Below are positions 1-13,180 of a stretch of 64,000 bases of DNA, piece after piece; position 1 is the stretch's first letter; the number at the start of each line of letters is the position of its first letter. This DNA is from VAZQ01 sp963771845 (GTDB taxonomy: Bacteria > Pseudomonadota > Alphaproteobacteria > Rhizobiales > Xanthobacteraceae), in the NCBI GenBank assembly GCA_963771845.1, contig CAVYVC010000024.1, positions 310,001 through 374,000 on the forward strand, given 5' to 3'. The translations under genes were made by a program, and so were the position numbers. The notes beneath the pieces were generated by a model. That model had not been told where the DNA came from. It did no database searches and saw nothing but the letters and a program-made list of their open reading frames with translations.

Positions 1-4866
<4,866 letters not shown>

Positions 4867-4877
4867 AAATATTCCGG

Positions 4878-4915
4878 CGTCATTCCGGGGCGAGGCCAAA
4901 GGCCGAGAACGCCGG
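4878..4915. repeat. Palindromic intergenic repeat, left arm (split by intron copy 1)
   Basis: Begins with CGTCATTCCGGGGC and ends GAACGCCGG. Its mirror-image partner arm, with CCGGAATCC and GCCCCGGAATGAC, lies at 6922-6990. If the DNA between them is removed, the two arms form one palindromic repeat of the type scattered through Bradyrhizobium-like genomes. The same arrangement recurs at 16410-16463 and 17863-17969. Confidence 0.75.
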
Positions 4916-4948
4916 GTAGATGAGGATGTTACCACCCTCACCCCCCAC

Positions 4949-4982
4949 GGACCCGGACGTGCAGGATTACCGCTTCCGGTTC
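4949..4982 (-). ncRNA. Group II intron domain V
   Basis: A 34-nt hairpin in intron orientation, starting GAACCGGAAGCGG and ending GCACGTCCGGGTCC. Its length and its position just 3' of the maturase ORF fit domain V, the catalytic core of the ribozyme. The usual AGC triad position reads AAC here, with G opposite instead of U. I cannot tell whether this is normal for its intron class or a lesion. Intron copy 2 lacks this element. Confidence 0.65.
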
Positions 4983-4983
4983 T

Positions 4984-6333
4984 TCATGAGAGAGCCTGGC
5001 TAAAGGTGGCGTACTGATGGACGATGCGAGGTCGCGGGAGGGGATGGCGGGCGAGGAAGGCAGAGAACCGCTCCCATGAGAGAGGCTCCGAGCGCGTCCG
5101 CCGTTCCAGCCACTTCCTCCACACCCTTTTGATCTGATGAGCGTAGGTTGCGAGTTGCCGGCTGTTCCCCGTGATACCGTAGTAGGCATAGTGACCTACC
5201 AGCTTCTCAGACAGCCGCTTGTGCTGATCGAGGATCGGCAGGTGGCGGTTGAACCGACACCACTCCTTTACCCCGAGCAGCGCGCGAGCGAGCCGGCTTT
5301 TGGCCGTCCGTTGCCGTACCACGTTCTGCCCCTTCAGTGATTTCGCCCAGGTGTGGGTGAAGCCAAGAAAGTCGAACGGTGGTTCGGCGCAGTCCGGATG
5401 CGTGCCACCTTTGCGCTCGGGGCGGAAGTTGACGAACCGGGTCTTGTCGGGATGCAGCGTGAGCCCATACCGTGCAAGCCGTTTCCCCGACACTTCCAGA
5501 ACCCGTTTGGCGTCACGGTGGTTCTTGAACGTCATCACGAAGTGATCGGCAAAGCGCACCAACGTACACTCTCCCAGCATGCGGGGTCGCACCTCTGCCT
5601 CGAACCATTCGTCCAGCACATGGTGCAGGAAGATGTTCGAGAGCATTGGTGAGATGACACCGCCTTGCGGGGTACCTTGAGTCGCAAGGCGCAGGAGTCC
5701 ATCTTCCAGGACCCCTGCTTTCAGCCACTTGTCGATCATCCGTCGGATCACGCCATCTGTTACTCGCTGGTCGAGGAACGCCCGAAGTTGGGAGTGTGGA
5801 ATACTGTCAAAATACTTGCGTATATCGACATCCAGCACCCAGTGCTGTCCTTGCCACGTGATGGCGCCGTGCAGTTTGCGTAGCGCCTCATGGGCTGAGC
5901 GTCGTGGTCGGAAGCCATACGAGCAAGGCATGAAGTCCTGCTCGTAGATGGTCGCCAGAACCATGACAATCGCCCGCTGCGCCACCTTGTCTTCAAAGGT
6001 CGGAATGCCGAGCGGCCGCTTTGAGCCGTCTGCCTTCGGGATGTAGGTTCTGCGCACTGGCGGTGCTTTGTAGCTACCGGACTTGATGCGATTGAGCAGG
6101 TCCAAGAGATTGGCCTGCAGATTCGCTTCATATTCCTTCGCCGTAATACCGTCGATGCCAGTCGCTCCATCCTTGCGGGTCAGCCGGTAGGCCTTCAGCA
6201 TCCATTCCAGATCGATAACGTGGTGCAGCGAGAACAGCACCTTCTTCGGCTTCGCTCTCGCCAGTTCGGCTATCCATTGTCGTTTCGTGTACAGGTTCGT
6301 GAGGTTCATGTCCCCTCCCGTGTTTCCCGGCAA
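4984..6333 (-). CDS. ltrA: Group II intron reverse transcriptase/maturase, altered active site
   Basis: A 449-residue intron-encoded protein with RT domains (GTPQGGVISP, then the catalytic block) followed by maturase domain X (GHYAYYGITGN). There is no HNH endonuclease domain, as in RmInt1-like introns. It would normally assist splicing and reverse-transcribe the intron into a new site. The catalytic motif expected as (Y/F)ADD reads FADH: the codon ending at 5544 is CAC, where the sister copy at 16.6 kb has GAC. Three more amino-acid differences from copy 2 are Q for E before GTPQGG, S for F, and N for D before FRPERKGG. Splicing help might survive, but reverse transcription should not. It starts at ATG 6333, downstream of a GGGAGGGG stretch. 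Confidence 0.93.
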   Translation of the reverse strand: MPGNTGGDMNLTNLYTKRQWIAELARAKPKKVLFSLHHVIDLEWMLKAYRLTRKDGATGIDGITAKEYEANLQANLLDLLNRIKSGSYKAPPVRRTYIPKADGSKRPLGIPTFEDKVAQRAIVMVLATIYEQDFMPCSYGFRPRRSAHEALRKLHGAITWQGQHWVLDVDIRKYFDSIPHSQLRAFLDQRVTDGVIRRMIDKWLKAGVLEDGLLRLATQGTPQGGVISPMLSNIFLHHVLDEWFEAEVRPRMLGECTLVRFADHFVMTFKNHRDAKRVLEVSGKRLARYGLTLHPDKTRFVNFRPERKGGTHPDCAEPPFDFLGFTHTWAKSLKGQNVVRQRTAKSRLARALLGVKEWCRFNRHLPILDQHKRLSEKLVGHYAYYGITGNSRQLATYAHQIKRVWRKWLERRTRSEPLSWERFSAFLARHPLPRPRIVHQYATFSQALS

Positions 6334-6921
6334 TGGTTCTCTCTCACGACGCCCCCCTTCCCTCCATCGGGTCCCAGTGAGCCCAGTTCCCCGCTCTCGT
6401 CGGTACTATGAAGGCGCTACGACTTCCCACCCGCGTATCAACGGTCACTTATTGGTTCGCTTCCGCCGCCCACGTGATCCTCCTTGTTCGTGTCCCGCCG
6501 TAGCGCTCCTGAAGGAGCGGAGGTCTCCTCCAGGCCGGGGCCTCTTGTTGCCGGCTGCCCTGCTCCGGTTCTCTCACGTGGACGCGAATGGGATCTCTCA
6601 GGTCTTCAGACGATCCATCCCGTGCCTCTGCTCCGTTCCAGGACCCCGGTCGAACCAACGTGCCCTCGCCAGTGACGGCCACGTCGATGCTGCCCCCGCA
6701 TTCCGGACTACGAAGGCTTCAGCGAAAATGATTTCGGGGCTAACCCGCAGCTTCAGCACCTGCTACCATACGCTTCACGCGTGACGTTGCCGCACACGTG
6801 CAAGGCTCGCTTCCGGCTGGCGGGCTGCGCCTTTGCCGGGAGGGAGTCGAACCCTCTGGACCGCTACGAAAGGTTTCAGCTCGTTTTCACGATCGTCCTC
6901 CTCTCCTGCTCTCCTGACGTA

Positions 6922-6990
6922 CCGGAATCCATAACCCAGGTCCGTGGTTGTGGATTCCGGGCTCGCCGCTGCGCGGCGCCCCGGAATGAC
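6922..6990. repeat. Palindromic intergenic repeat, right arm
   Basis: Runs from CCGGAATCCATAACCC to CCCCGGAATGAC and contains its own inverted repeat (GGATTCCGGGC against GCCCCGGAATGA). It is the right half of the repeat interrupted by intron copy 1 and ends 20 bp before the receiver gene start. Confidence 0.7.
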
Positions 6991-7010
6991 AGGACCGTTA
7001 AGATACGCGC

Positions 7011-7385
7011 ATGAAAATCTTGTACGTCGAGGACAACGAAGACAACATCTACATGCTGCGCAGCCGGCTCACGCGCGCGGGCTTCACGGTGGTGATCGCG
7101 ACCGACGGGGAGCAGGGCGTCGCCCTGGCGGCGAGCGAAAAGCCCGACCTCGTACTGATGGATCTGAGCCTTCCCGTGCTCGACGGCTGGGAGGCGGCGC
7201 GCCGCATCAAGGCTGCGCCCGAAACGAGCCGCATCCCGATCATCGCGCTCTCCGCCCATGCCATGCCCGGCGACGCCGAAAAGGCGCTGGCTGCGGGATG
7301 CGATGATTTCGACAGCAAACCGGTCGAGCTGCCGCGGCTCCTCGCGAAGATCCGCGCGCTCAAACCCGACGGCGGTCAATCATGA
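7011..7385 (+). CDS. Single-domain response regulator (DivK-like)
   Basis: A 124-residue stand-alone receiver with no output domain. It has the acidic pair E7-D8, phosphoacceptor D51 in LMDLSLPVLDGW, a Ser/Thr-position Ser80 (ALSAH) and Lys102 (DSKPVE), so the phosphorylation site is complete. It should shuttle phosphate or bind protein partners, as DivK/CheY-type proteins do. Its stop overlaps the start of the following kinase (ATGA at 7382-7385), so the two are translationally coupled and probably functional partners. The large hybrid kinase upstream would belong to the same transcription unit if the intron were absent. Confidence 0.93.
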   Translation: MKILYVEDNEDNIYMLRSRLTRAGFTVVIATDGEQGVALAASEKPDLVLMDLSLPVLDGWEAARRIKAAPETSRIPIIALSAHAMPGDAEKALAAGCDDFDSKPVELPRLLAKIRALKPDGGQS

Positions 7386-9583
7386 GCAGCGAAGACGCCG
7401 CGCTGCTTATTGTCGACGACATCGAGGACAATCGATTTGCGCTGAGCCGGCGGCTTGCGCGCCAGGGCTATCTCAATGTCACCACCGCCGTCGATGGCCG
7501 GCAGGCGCTGGAATTGCTGAAGGCAAAGCGGTTCGATCTCGTGCTGCTCGACATCATGATGCCGCAGGTCAACGGCTACGAGGTGCTGGCGCAGATGAAG
7601 GCGGACGAGAGCCTGCACCACATTCCCGTGATCATGATCTCTGCCGTGGACGAGATCGATAGCGTCATCCGCTGTGTCGAGCTTGGCGCCGAGGATTATC
7701 TAGCAAAGCCGTTCAATCCGACCTTGCTGCGCGCCCGCGTCAGCGCCTGCCTGGAACGCAAACGGCTGCACGATGAGCTGCGCGAATCGCTCCAGCAGCA
7801 AACCGCAACCGCCGACGTGCTCAAGACGATCAGCCGCTCGACGTTCGATCTTCAGACGGTGCTCGATACTCTCGCTGAGTCAGCGGCGCGGCTTTGCGAC
7901 GCAGACCATGTGTGGCTCTTCCGTCAGGAGGGGAACGTCTATCGTTGGGCTGCCAGTTACGGCCATTCCAAGGAAGATCACGAGCGTATCAAACAATTCA
8001 TGACCACGGTCGCCCTTTCACCGGGGCGTGGGTCGCTTGTTGGACGGACCACGCTCGAACGCCAACCCGTCCAAATCACCGACGTTCTTGCCGATCCAGA
8101 ATATAAATTCGCCGAGGCGCAGACGCTCGGACACTATAGAACGATATTGGGCGCACCACTTCTGCGTGAAGATGTGCCAATCGGCGTGATCATCTTGCAG
8201 CGCATCGAGGTCCGGCCATTCACCAGCAAGCAGATCGAGTTGGCGACCACCTTCGCCGATCAGGCGGTCATCGCGATCGAGAACGTGCGGCTGTTCGACG
8301 AGGTGGAGGCACGTACGCGCGAGCTGGCGCGCTCGGTCGAGGAGCTGCGCGCGCTCGGCGACATCAGCCAGGCGGTCAACTCCACCCTCGATGTTGAAAC
8401 CGTGCTCAGCACGATCGTTGCAAGGGCGGTCCAGCTCTCGAATACCGATGGTGGCGTGATCTATGTTTTCAACGAGCAGGACCAGACGTTTCGGGTGCGC
8501 GCCACGTACGGCCTGGGCGAGGAGATGGTCGCCGCGGTCAAGGCCCAGCAGCTCGGCTCTTCCGATGCGATCCGCCAGGCGACAAAGGACGGGCAGCCGC
8601 ACGAATTCGCCGATATCGACCAGGAGCCGCCAAGCCCGGTGCGCGAGATCTCAATCCGTGCCGGATTTCGCGCCCGTTTGCTCGTGCCGCTCAAGAGCAC
8701 CGATCGCGTCATCGGCGCGCTCGTCATCAGACGCAAGCAGCCCGGCAATTTTCCCAGCCACACGATCGAGCTGCTGCAGACGTTCGCCGCCCAGTCGGTG
8801 GTGGCGATCCAGAACGCGCGTTTGTTCCGCGAGCTTGAGAAGAAGAGCCGCGAGCTCGAAATCGCGAGCAAGCACAAATCGCAATTCCTCGCCAATATGA
8901 GCCACGAGCTGCGCACGCCCCTCAATGCCATCCTTGGCTATGCCGAGCTCATCCTCGACAACATCTATGGCGACACATCGGAAAAGATGCGCGGCGTGCT
9001 GGAACGGATCGAGAGCAACGGCAAGCATCTGCTCGGCCTGATCAACGATGTGCTCGACCTCTCCAAGATCGAGGCGGGGCATCTCACGCTGTCCATGGCC
9101 GATTATTCGCTCAAGCAAGTGGTGCACACGGTCTACAGCGCGGTCGAGCCGCTCGCCGTGCAAAAGAGGCTGCAATTCAAGGTCGAGGTGGCGCCCGATC
9201 TCCCTGCCGGTCATGGCGACGAGCATCGCCTCACCCAGGTCCTGCTCAATCTGGTCGGAAATGCAATCAAGTTCACCGACTCGGGCGAGGTGCTGATCAA
9301 GGCAGCCGCGGCCGACGATACATTCAGTGTCGCCGTGCGCGACACCGGCCCGGGAATTTCTCCCGATGACCAAGCAAAGCTTTTCCAGGAATTTCAGCAG
9401 GCCGACAATTCAGTCACCCGCAAGAAAGGCGGCACCGGGCTGGGGCTTGCGATCTCCAAGCGCATCATCGAGATGCACGGCGGAAAAATCTGGGTGGAAT
9501 CGGCGCCCGGCCAGGGCTCGACCTTCCGGTTCACAGTCCCCGTCACGGTCGAGCAGCCGCACGATCCTCGTAGCCCGCATTGA
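7382..9583 (+). CDS. REC-GAF-GAF hybrid histidine kinase
   Basis: A 733-residue kinase with an N-terminal receiver (DDIEDNRF; phosphoacceptor in LLDIMMPQVNGY, about residue 57). Two GAF domains follow (about 150-310 and 330-490), the first introduced by the same ESLQQQTATADVLK helix as in the 1-4866 kinase. HisKA has MSHELRTPLNAIL (about residue 507) and HATPase has DTGPGI and GGTGLGLAI. There is no C-terminal receiver and no membrane segment. The N-terminal receiver suggests the kinase is itself controlled by phosphorylation from another kinase. The shared GAF/helix units suggest common ancestry with the first kinase. The last codons (RSPH and the stop) fall in the palindromic repeat at 9570-9637. 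Confidence 0.95.
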   Translation: MSSEDAALLIVDDIEDNRFALSRRLARQGYLNVTTAVDGRQALELLKAKRFDLVLLDIMMPQVNGYEVLAQMKADESLHHIPVIMISAVDEIDSVIRCVELGAEDYLAKPFNPTLLRARVSACLERKRLHDELRESLQQQTATADVLKTISRSTFDLQTVLDTLAESAARLCDADHVWLFRQEGNVYRWAASYGHSKEDHERIKQFMTTVALSPGRGSLVGRTTLERQPVQITDVLADPEYKFAEAQTLGHYRTILGAPLLREDVPIGVIILQRIEVRPFTSKQIELATTFADQAVIAIENVRLFDEVEARTRELARSVEELRALGDISQAVNSTLDVETVLSTIVARAVQLSNTDGGVIYVFNEQDQTFRVRATYGLGEEMVAAVKAQQLGSSDAIRQATKDGQPHEFADIDQEPPSPVREISIRAGFRARLLVPLKSTDRVIGALVIRRKQPGNFPSHTIELLQTFAAQSVVAIQNARLFRELEKKSRELEIASKHKSQFLANMSHELRTPLNAILGYAELILDNIYGDTSEKMRGVLERIESNGKHLLGLINDVLDLSKIEAGHLTLSMADYSLKQVVHTVYSAVEPLAVQKRLQFKVEVAPDLPAGHGDEHRLTQVLLNLVGNAIKFTDSGEVLIKAAAADDTFSVAVRDTGPGISPDDQAKLFQEFQQADNSVTRKKGGTGLGLAISKRIIEMHGGKIWVESAPGQGSTFRFTVPVTVEQPHDPRSPH

Positions 9584-9637
9584 GCGCAGCGAAATGCGGG
9601 ATTCCCCGGATCGCGCAAAAGCGCGATCCGGGCTACC
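9570..9637. repeat. Palindromic repeat between convergent genes
   Basis: GTAGCCCGC at one end mirrors CGGGCTAC at the other, with an inner GGATCGCGC/GCGCGATCC hairpin. It spans the 3' ends of the kinase and of the RidA-like gene and supplies stop codons to both. It could act as a bidirectional terminator, although it has no U-tract. Confidence 0.65.
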
Positions 9638-10016
9638 TCAGATGCGCGACCGACGCGATCTCGACCAGAAACTCCGGGCGCACCAGATCGGCGCGGATAC
9701 AATAGCGCGCCGGTGGCCGCTCGGGAAAATATTCGCGATAGACCTCGTTCATGGCGGCGTAATCCGCCATGTTGGTAAGGAAGATATGATTGAAGGTGAT
9801 GTCCTGCATCGATCCTCCCGCGGTTGCGAGCACCGACTTGATGGTCTCGAGCACATGACGCGTCTGCGCCTTCACGTCGCCTTTGCCGACCAGATTGCCT
9901 GCGCTGTCGAGCGCGAGCGTGCCCGACACGTAGACGGCACTGCCCGCCTTGGTGCCCGGCGAATACGGCGCGAGCGGAGGCGCGGAGCCTTTCGGAATAA
10001 TGACGTCGTACGGCAT
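9633..10016 (-). CDS. RidA/YjgF family protein
   Basis: A 127-residue protein of the RidA (Rid/YjgF/UK114) family. Archetypal members hydrolyse reactive enamines and imines released by PLP enzymes. The core is recognisable: YSPGTKAGSAVYVSG near residues 18-32, the conserved arginine R104 in PPARYCIRADL, and E119 in FLVEIASVAHL. The true family start is the ATG at 10016 (MPYDV). An upstream in-frame extension overlaps the PadR gene and does not resemble the family. The gene lies 19 bp from the PadR gene on the same strand and may be co-transcribed. The subfamily and substrate are uncertain. Confidence 0.9.
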   Translation of the reverse strand: MPYDVIIPKGSAPPLAPYSPGTKAGSAVYVSGTLALDSAGNLVGKGDVKAQTRHVLETIKSVLATAGGSMQDITFNHIFLTNMADYAAMNEVYREYFPERPPARYCIRADLVRPEFLVEIASVAHLR

Positions 10017-10035
10017 CCTCGCCTCCCTTTGCTCG

Positions 10036-10647
10036 TCAATCCCTGCGCAACTCGCCCGCCACGCGCGTGAGAACCTCCACGATCTCCATTTCCGATTTTG
10101 GATCGTCGCGCAAGCGCTTGGCGGCAGCCTCGCGCAGATTGTCGAGCGCGGCCTGCACCAGCCGCGGAGCACGCGGTGCCTCGTCGTCATCCTGGCCGAA
10201 GCGCCGGCGCATATGCTCGGCCTTCTTGCCGATGTAAGCGAGCCGGTTCATCACCGCCTCGACGAGGTCGCGGTTCTCCTCGAGATACGCGCGTCCCGCA
10301 TCGGTGATGGTGTAGAGCTTTTTTGCGCCATCGGCTTGCGACGTGAGCTGCCCGGCCTCCTCCAGATAAGTGAGGCACGGATATACAATTCCCGGGCTTG
10401 GCGAGTACCAGCCGGCGGTCTTCTCTTCGAGTTGCTTGATGATGTCGTAGCCGTGGCGCGGCTGCTCTGCGATGAGCGCAAGCGCGATCAGTCGCAGATC
10501 GCCCTGTGCCAGCATCCGGCCGAGGCGCACGAAATCGCCGCCCCCCATCCCATGCTTCCCGCCGAAGCCAAAGCCCCGCCCCCAGCGTCCGCGGCCATGC
10601 CGTCCACTGGCCCAATGGTCGGGCCCCCCATGTCTCATTCCGAACAT
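10036..10647 (-). CDS. PadR family transcriptional regulator
   Basis: A 203-residue PadR-type winged-helix repressor. The wHTH spans about residues 48-120 (LALIAEQPRHGYDIIKQLEE, then SPGIVYPCLTYLEEAG), followed by a helical dimerisation tail. The first about 40 residues are rich in Gly, His, Arg and Met (MFGMRHGGPDHW...GFGFGGKHGMGGG). This resembles the metal-binding extension of E. coli YqjI, a nickel-responsive PadR protein, but cysteines are absent, so metal sensing is only an inference. The upstream AT-rich DNA carries GATATATC-type motifs overlapping a candidate promoter, consistent with autoregulation. The neighbouring RidA-like gene is a possible target. Confidence 0.92.
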   Translation of the reverse strand: MFGMRHGGPDHWASGRHGRGRWGRGFGFGGKHGMGGGDFVRLGRMLAQGDLRLIALALIAEQPRHGYDIIKQLEEKTAGWYSPSPGIVYPCLTYLEEAGQLTSQADGAKKLYTITDAGRAYLEENRDLVEAVMNRLAYIGKKAEHMRRRFGQDDDEAPRAPRLVQAALDNLREAAAKRLRDDPKSEMEIVEVLTRVAGELRRD

Positions 10648-10665
10648 ATGTTGATTCTCCTTGTT

Positions 10666-10716
10666 TAAGATATATCATAAGATACTACCAAATCAGATAT
10701 AGTGCAAGATATATTT
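10666..10716 (-). promoter_or_regulatory. PadR promoter with GATAT operator motifs
   Basis: On the minus strand, TTGCAC (10702-10707) and TATCTT (10679-10684) are spaced by 17 bp, fitting a sigma-70 promoter. The palindrome GATATATC lies at 10669-10676, with related AGATAT motifs at about 10694-10701 and 10708-10713. The region is much more AT-rich than its surroundings. PadR-family operators are often ATAT-containing palindromes, so self-repression is plausible. Confidence 0.5.
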
Positions 10717-10788
10717 TAATAAAAGTGCAAAATTCTCAAAATTCAACTCTGGGATTAGCAGTCCAGGACCTGTATTCGCCAGTAGAAT

Positions 10789-11805
10789 TCAGGCGCGCAC
10801 GACCTCGGTCTCGCCGTGCTCCTGCAACAGCGCAAGCAGGCGTTTGCGCATCAGAATGCCGGGGCGGTCAGACGGCATGTGCATCTCGACCTTGCGGGCG
10901 ACGTCGATCGCCGCGTCGGGGTCGGTCGATTCCAGAATGTCGCGGTCCTCCTCGATGATGGCGGCGTCCCAGTCGATCAATTCCTGGGTCGAGCAGTCCT
11001 CCTCGCGATCGTTGCGGAAAAGGATCTGAACAAGCTGGATGCTGCCGTCATCGATCGGAGTGGCCGAGTTGAAGATGATGTGCCGCAGTCCCGAAGGATA
11101 TTCCATGTCAAGGGTGCGGCAGAACGGCATGAACCATGCGTTGCGCATGTGCCGCTTGGTGGTGGGCTCGGTCGTGCCGGTCACCCGATAGGCCGCCGGC
11201 GGATTGTTGATCGGCACGATGCTCTCGGCGGTGAAACCGAAATCGGTCTCGACCAGCTCGTATTTTTCCGGCTTGGGCTGATCGAGCTGCCCGAACGTTG
11301 ACTTGTGCACGAAAGAGAAATGCGCGTTGTCGAATGAATTCTCCATCATGCGTAAAGCGGCGGTGTTCCAGCGATCATAGAACTGATGGATGCGCCGGTA
11401 GCTGGGATCGCGGTCCTGCGGCAAGTCCGCAATGTCGAGCAGCGGCTCGTCGAGTGCGACCCAGGCGTAGCCGTAGCGCTCCTCGCAACGGAACGCATTG
11501 ACGCGCGCATCCGGAATCGGCTGGCCCGGTGCAAACTGGGGAATGTGCACGAGCTTGCCGGTGCGGTCGTAGGTCCAGCCGTGATAGCCGCAGGTGATCA
11601 CGCCGTCATGACACCAGCCGCGGGAAAGCTTGGCGGTGCGATGGCAGCAACGGTCGGCGAGCGCGGCCGGTTTTTCCTCGCCGTCGAGAAACAGGACGAT
11701 GTTCTCGCCCAGCAACGTGAACGGCTTCGGTCCGTCGTTGAGCAGATTGATCGGCACCGTTGCATACCAGAACCGGCGCAGAACCTTTTGTTTGGTGCAC
11801 AGCAT
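10789..11805 (-). CDS. Rieske non-heme iron oxygenase, alpha subunit
   Basis: A 338-residue oxygenase component of the ring-hydroxylating/O-demethylase class. The Rieske [2Fe-2S] ligands are C53/H55 (DRCCHRTAKL) and C72/H75 (TCGYHGW). The mononuclear iron site is in FDNAHFSFVH (H160, H165), with the third carboxylate probably near residue 286. Such enzymes need a reductase, and none is encoded nearby. The gene starts 19 bp after the amidohydrolase gene on the same strand. It is therefore probably the last gene of the operon running from 16271, where it would hydroxylate or dealkylate the imported ring compound. The closest functional class by eye is vanillate-demethylase-like, but the substrate is unknown. 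Confidence 0.9.
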   Translation of the reverse strand: MLCTKQKVLRRFWYATVPINLLNDGPKPFTLLGENIVLFLDGEEKPAALADRCCHRTAKLSRGWCHDGVITCGYHGWTYDRTGKLVHIPQFAPGQPIPDARVNAFRCEERYGYAWVALDEPLLDIADLPQDRDPSYRRIHQFYDRWNTAALRMMENSFDNAHFSFVHKSTFGQLDQPKPEKYELVETDFGFTAESIVPINNPPAAYRVTGTTEPTTKRHMRNAWFMPFCRTLDMEYPSGLRHIIFNSATPIDDGSIQLVQILFRNDREEDCSTQELIDWDAAIIEEDRDILESTDPDAAIDVARKVEMHMPSDRPGILMRKRLLALLQEHGETEVVRA

Positions 11806-11824
11806 TGTCGCTTCCTCAGCCTCC

Positions 11825-13180
11825 TTAAGCCATCAAACGCGACACGACGCTTGCTGCGTCATGGCGCAGTTTTGCAAGATCAAGCCCGGGAATTTCGCCG
11901 TCTTCGACCACGACGCGGCCCCCGATAATGAGATGGCGCAATTGGGGGGCGCCGGCACCCGCGACCGGACCGATCAGCGGATCGTGCAGTCCAAAATAGC
12001 GCGGATGGGAAAGGTCGAAGACCGCAATATCGGCGAGCTTGCCCGGCGCGATCACGCCTGCATCCTCGAAGCCGAGAACGCGGGCGCCATTCGCGCTGCC
12101 CCAGCGCACGACTTCCTCGATGCTCACCGCGCCCGCTCCCTTCACTGCGCGATGGGTGTGCCATGCGCTGTTCATCTCGCTGATCATATCGGCGGATTCG
12201 TTTGAGGCTGCGCCGTCGACCGCAAGCGAGACCGTGCCGCCGAGCGCGGCGAGCCGCTCCGCCGGCGCAATTCCCGAGCCGAGCCGGCAGTTCGATTGTG
12301 GGCAGTGCGCCATGCCGGTGCCGGTCTCCGCCAGGATGCGGACCTCATCATCGTCGACATGGACGAGATGGGCGAGCCAAACATCGCGGCCGAGGTAATC
12401 GTGATCGGCCATCCATTGCACGGGACGCTTGCCGTAGGTGGCAAGACAGAACTCGACGTCGGCCATGGTTTCCGAGAGGTGGCCGTGGATGCGCAGACCC
12501 ATGCGCCGGGCGCTCTGCGCGACGACGTTGAGTTCGTCGGCTTCGAGTGACCATGGCGCCGTCGTCGGCGCAATCGCCACCCGTCGCATGCTGTCGGGAG
12601 ACGGGTCATGGTAGCGCTGCGCGCAGGCCTCGACCGAGGCGATCATCTGGTCGAGCGGCTCGCTCGGGGTGGGAATGAGATCGGGTGTATCGAAGCTTCG
12701 CGCCTTGGTCGCGCCGCCGCGGCAGAAGACGAGACGGATGCCAAGCTCGGCCGCGACCTCGAAGATCACGTGCGAGGGATCGTAGCGATAGCTCTTGGCA
12801 AAGAGGTAATGGTGATCGGCCGCCGTCGTGGTGCCGGAAAGAATGAGCTCAGCAAGACCGATGCGCGCAGCCGTGCGCAACGCCTCCTCGTCGATCTTGT
12901 GCCAATAGGTATATGGCACTGCACGCAGCCATTGCAGCAGCGGAACATCGATGCCGGCGCGCACGCCCTTGAGCACGCATTGAAAGAGATGATGATGCGT
13001 CGAGACGAGGCCGGGATAGATCACGCAGCCGGAAGCGTCGATCACGTCTTCGCCGTCTCGCCGCTCGAGCGCGCCGACGGCCGCGATGCGCCCATCCGCA
13101 ATGCGAATTGCGCCGCTCGCGCGCATGGCCTCGCCGGGCAGCCCGGTGAATATTCCCTGCGCGCCTTGGATAAGGGTCAC
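11825..13180 (-). CDS. Amidohydrolase, 8-oxoguanine/cytosine deaminase type
   Basis: A 451-residue zinc amidohydrolase of the ATZ/TRZ-cytosine deaminase branch. Metal ligands are the HxH in VSTHHHLFQ (H62, H64), a later His in HGHLSET, another in LAHLVHVDDDE, and Asp in AVDGAASNES. These enzymes hydrolytically deaminate nucleobases and triazines. The N-terminal and HxH regions recall 8-oxoguanine deaminases, but the exact substrate is an inference. It starts at GTG 13180, whose bases overlap the permease stop (GTGA), so the two are coupled. Its place between an NMT1-type importer and a Rieske oxygenase suggests intracellular deamination of an imported N-heterocycle. Confidence 0.88.
   Translation of the reverse strand: MTLIQGAQGIFTGLPGEAMRASGAIRIADGRIAAVGALERRDGEDVIDASGCVIYPGLVSTHHHLFQCVLKGVRAGIDVPLLQWLRAVPYTYWHKIDEEALRTAARIGLAELILSGTTTAADHHYLFAKSYRYDPSHVIFEVAAELGIRLVFCRGGATKARSFDTPDLIPTPSEPLDQMIASVEACAQRYHDPSPDSMRRVAIAPTTAPWSLEADELNVVAQSARRMGLRIHGHLSETMADVEFCLATYGKRPVQWMADHDYLGRDVWLAHLVHVDDDEVRILAETGTGMAHCPQSNCRLGSGIAPAERLAALGGTVSLAVDGAASNESADMISEMNSAWHTHRAVKGAGAVSIEEVVRWGSANGARVLGFEDAGVIAPGKLADIAVFDLSHPRYFGLHDPLIGPVAGAGAPQLRHLIIGGRVVVEDGEIPGLDLAKLRHDAASVVSRLMA

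Larger units (their letters stand above)
4916..6921 (-). mobile_element. Group II intron, copy 1 (full length)
   Basis: About 2.0 kb on the minus strand: 5' RNA domains (about 6334-6921), the reverse-transcriptase ORF in domain IV, then domain V and VI-like hairpins. The domain V candidate is a 34-nt hairpin at 4949-4982. It is followed by a VI-like hairpin and a terminal ATCTAC at 4916-4921. The ends are inferred from interruption of the palindromic repeat and may shift by up to 5 nt because of a CCGG ambiguity. The intron separates the large hybrid kinase from the receiver gene and points against them. The 5' end does not clearly read GUGYG, which is a weakness of the boundary call. Confidence 0.8.

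Noticed and set aside
6796..6921. tRNA-like T-arm on the minus strand (GAGGG TTCGACT CCCTC)
   Set aside because: The stem and loop look like a tRNA T-arm, but no matching acceptor 5' strand, D-arm or anticodon arm can be folded. The stretch is missing from intron copy 2 and lies inside the repeat-defined intron limits, so it is better explained as domain I of the intron.
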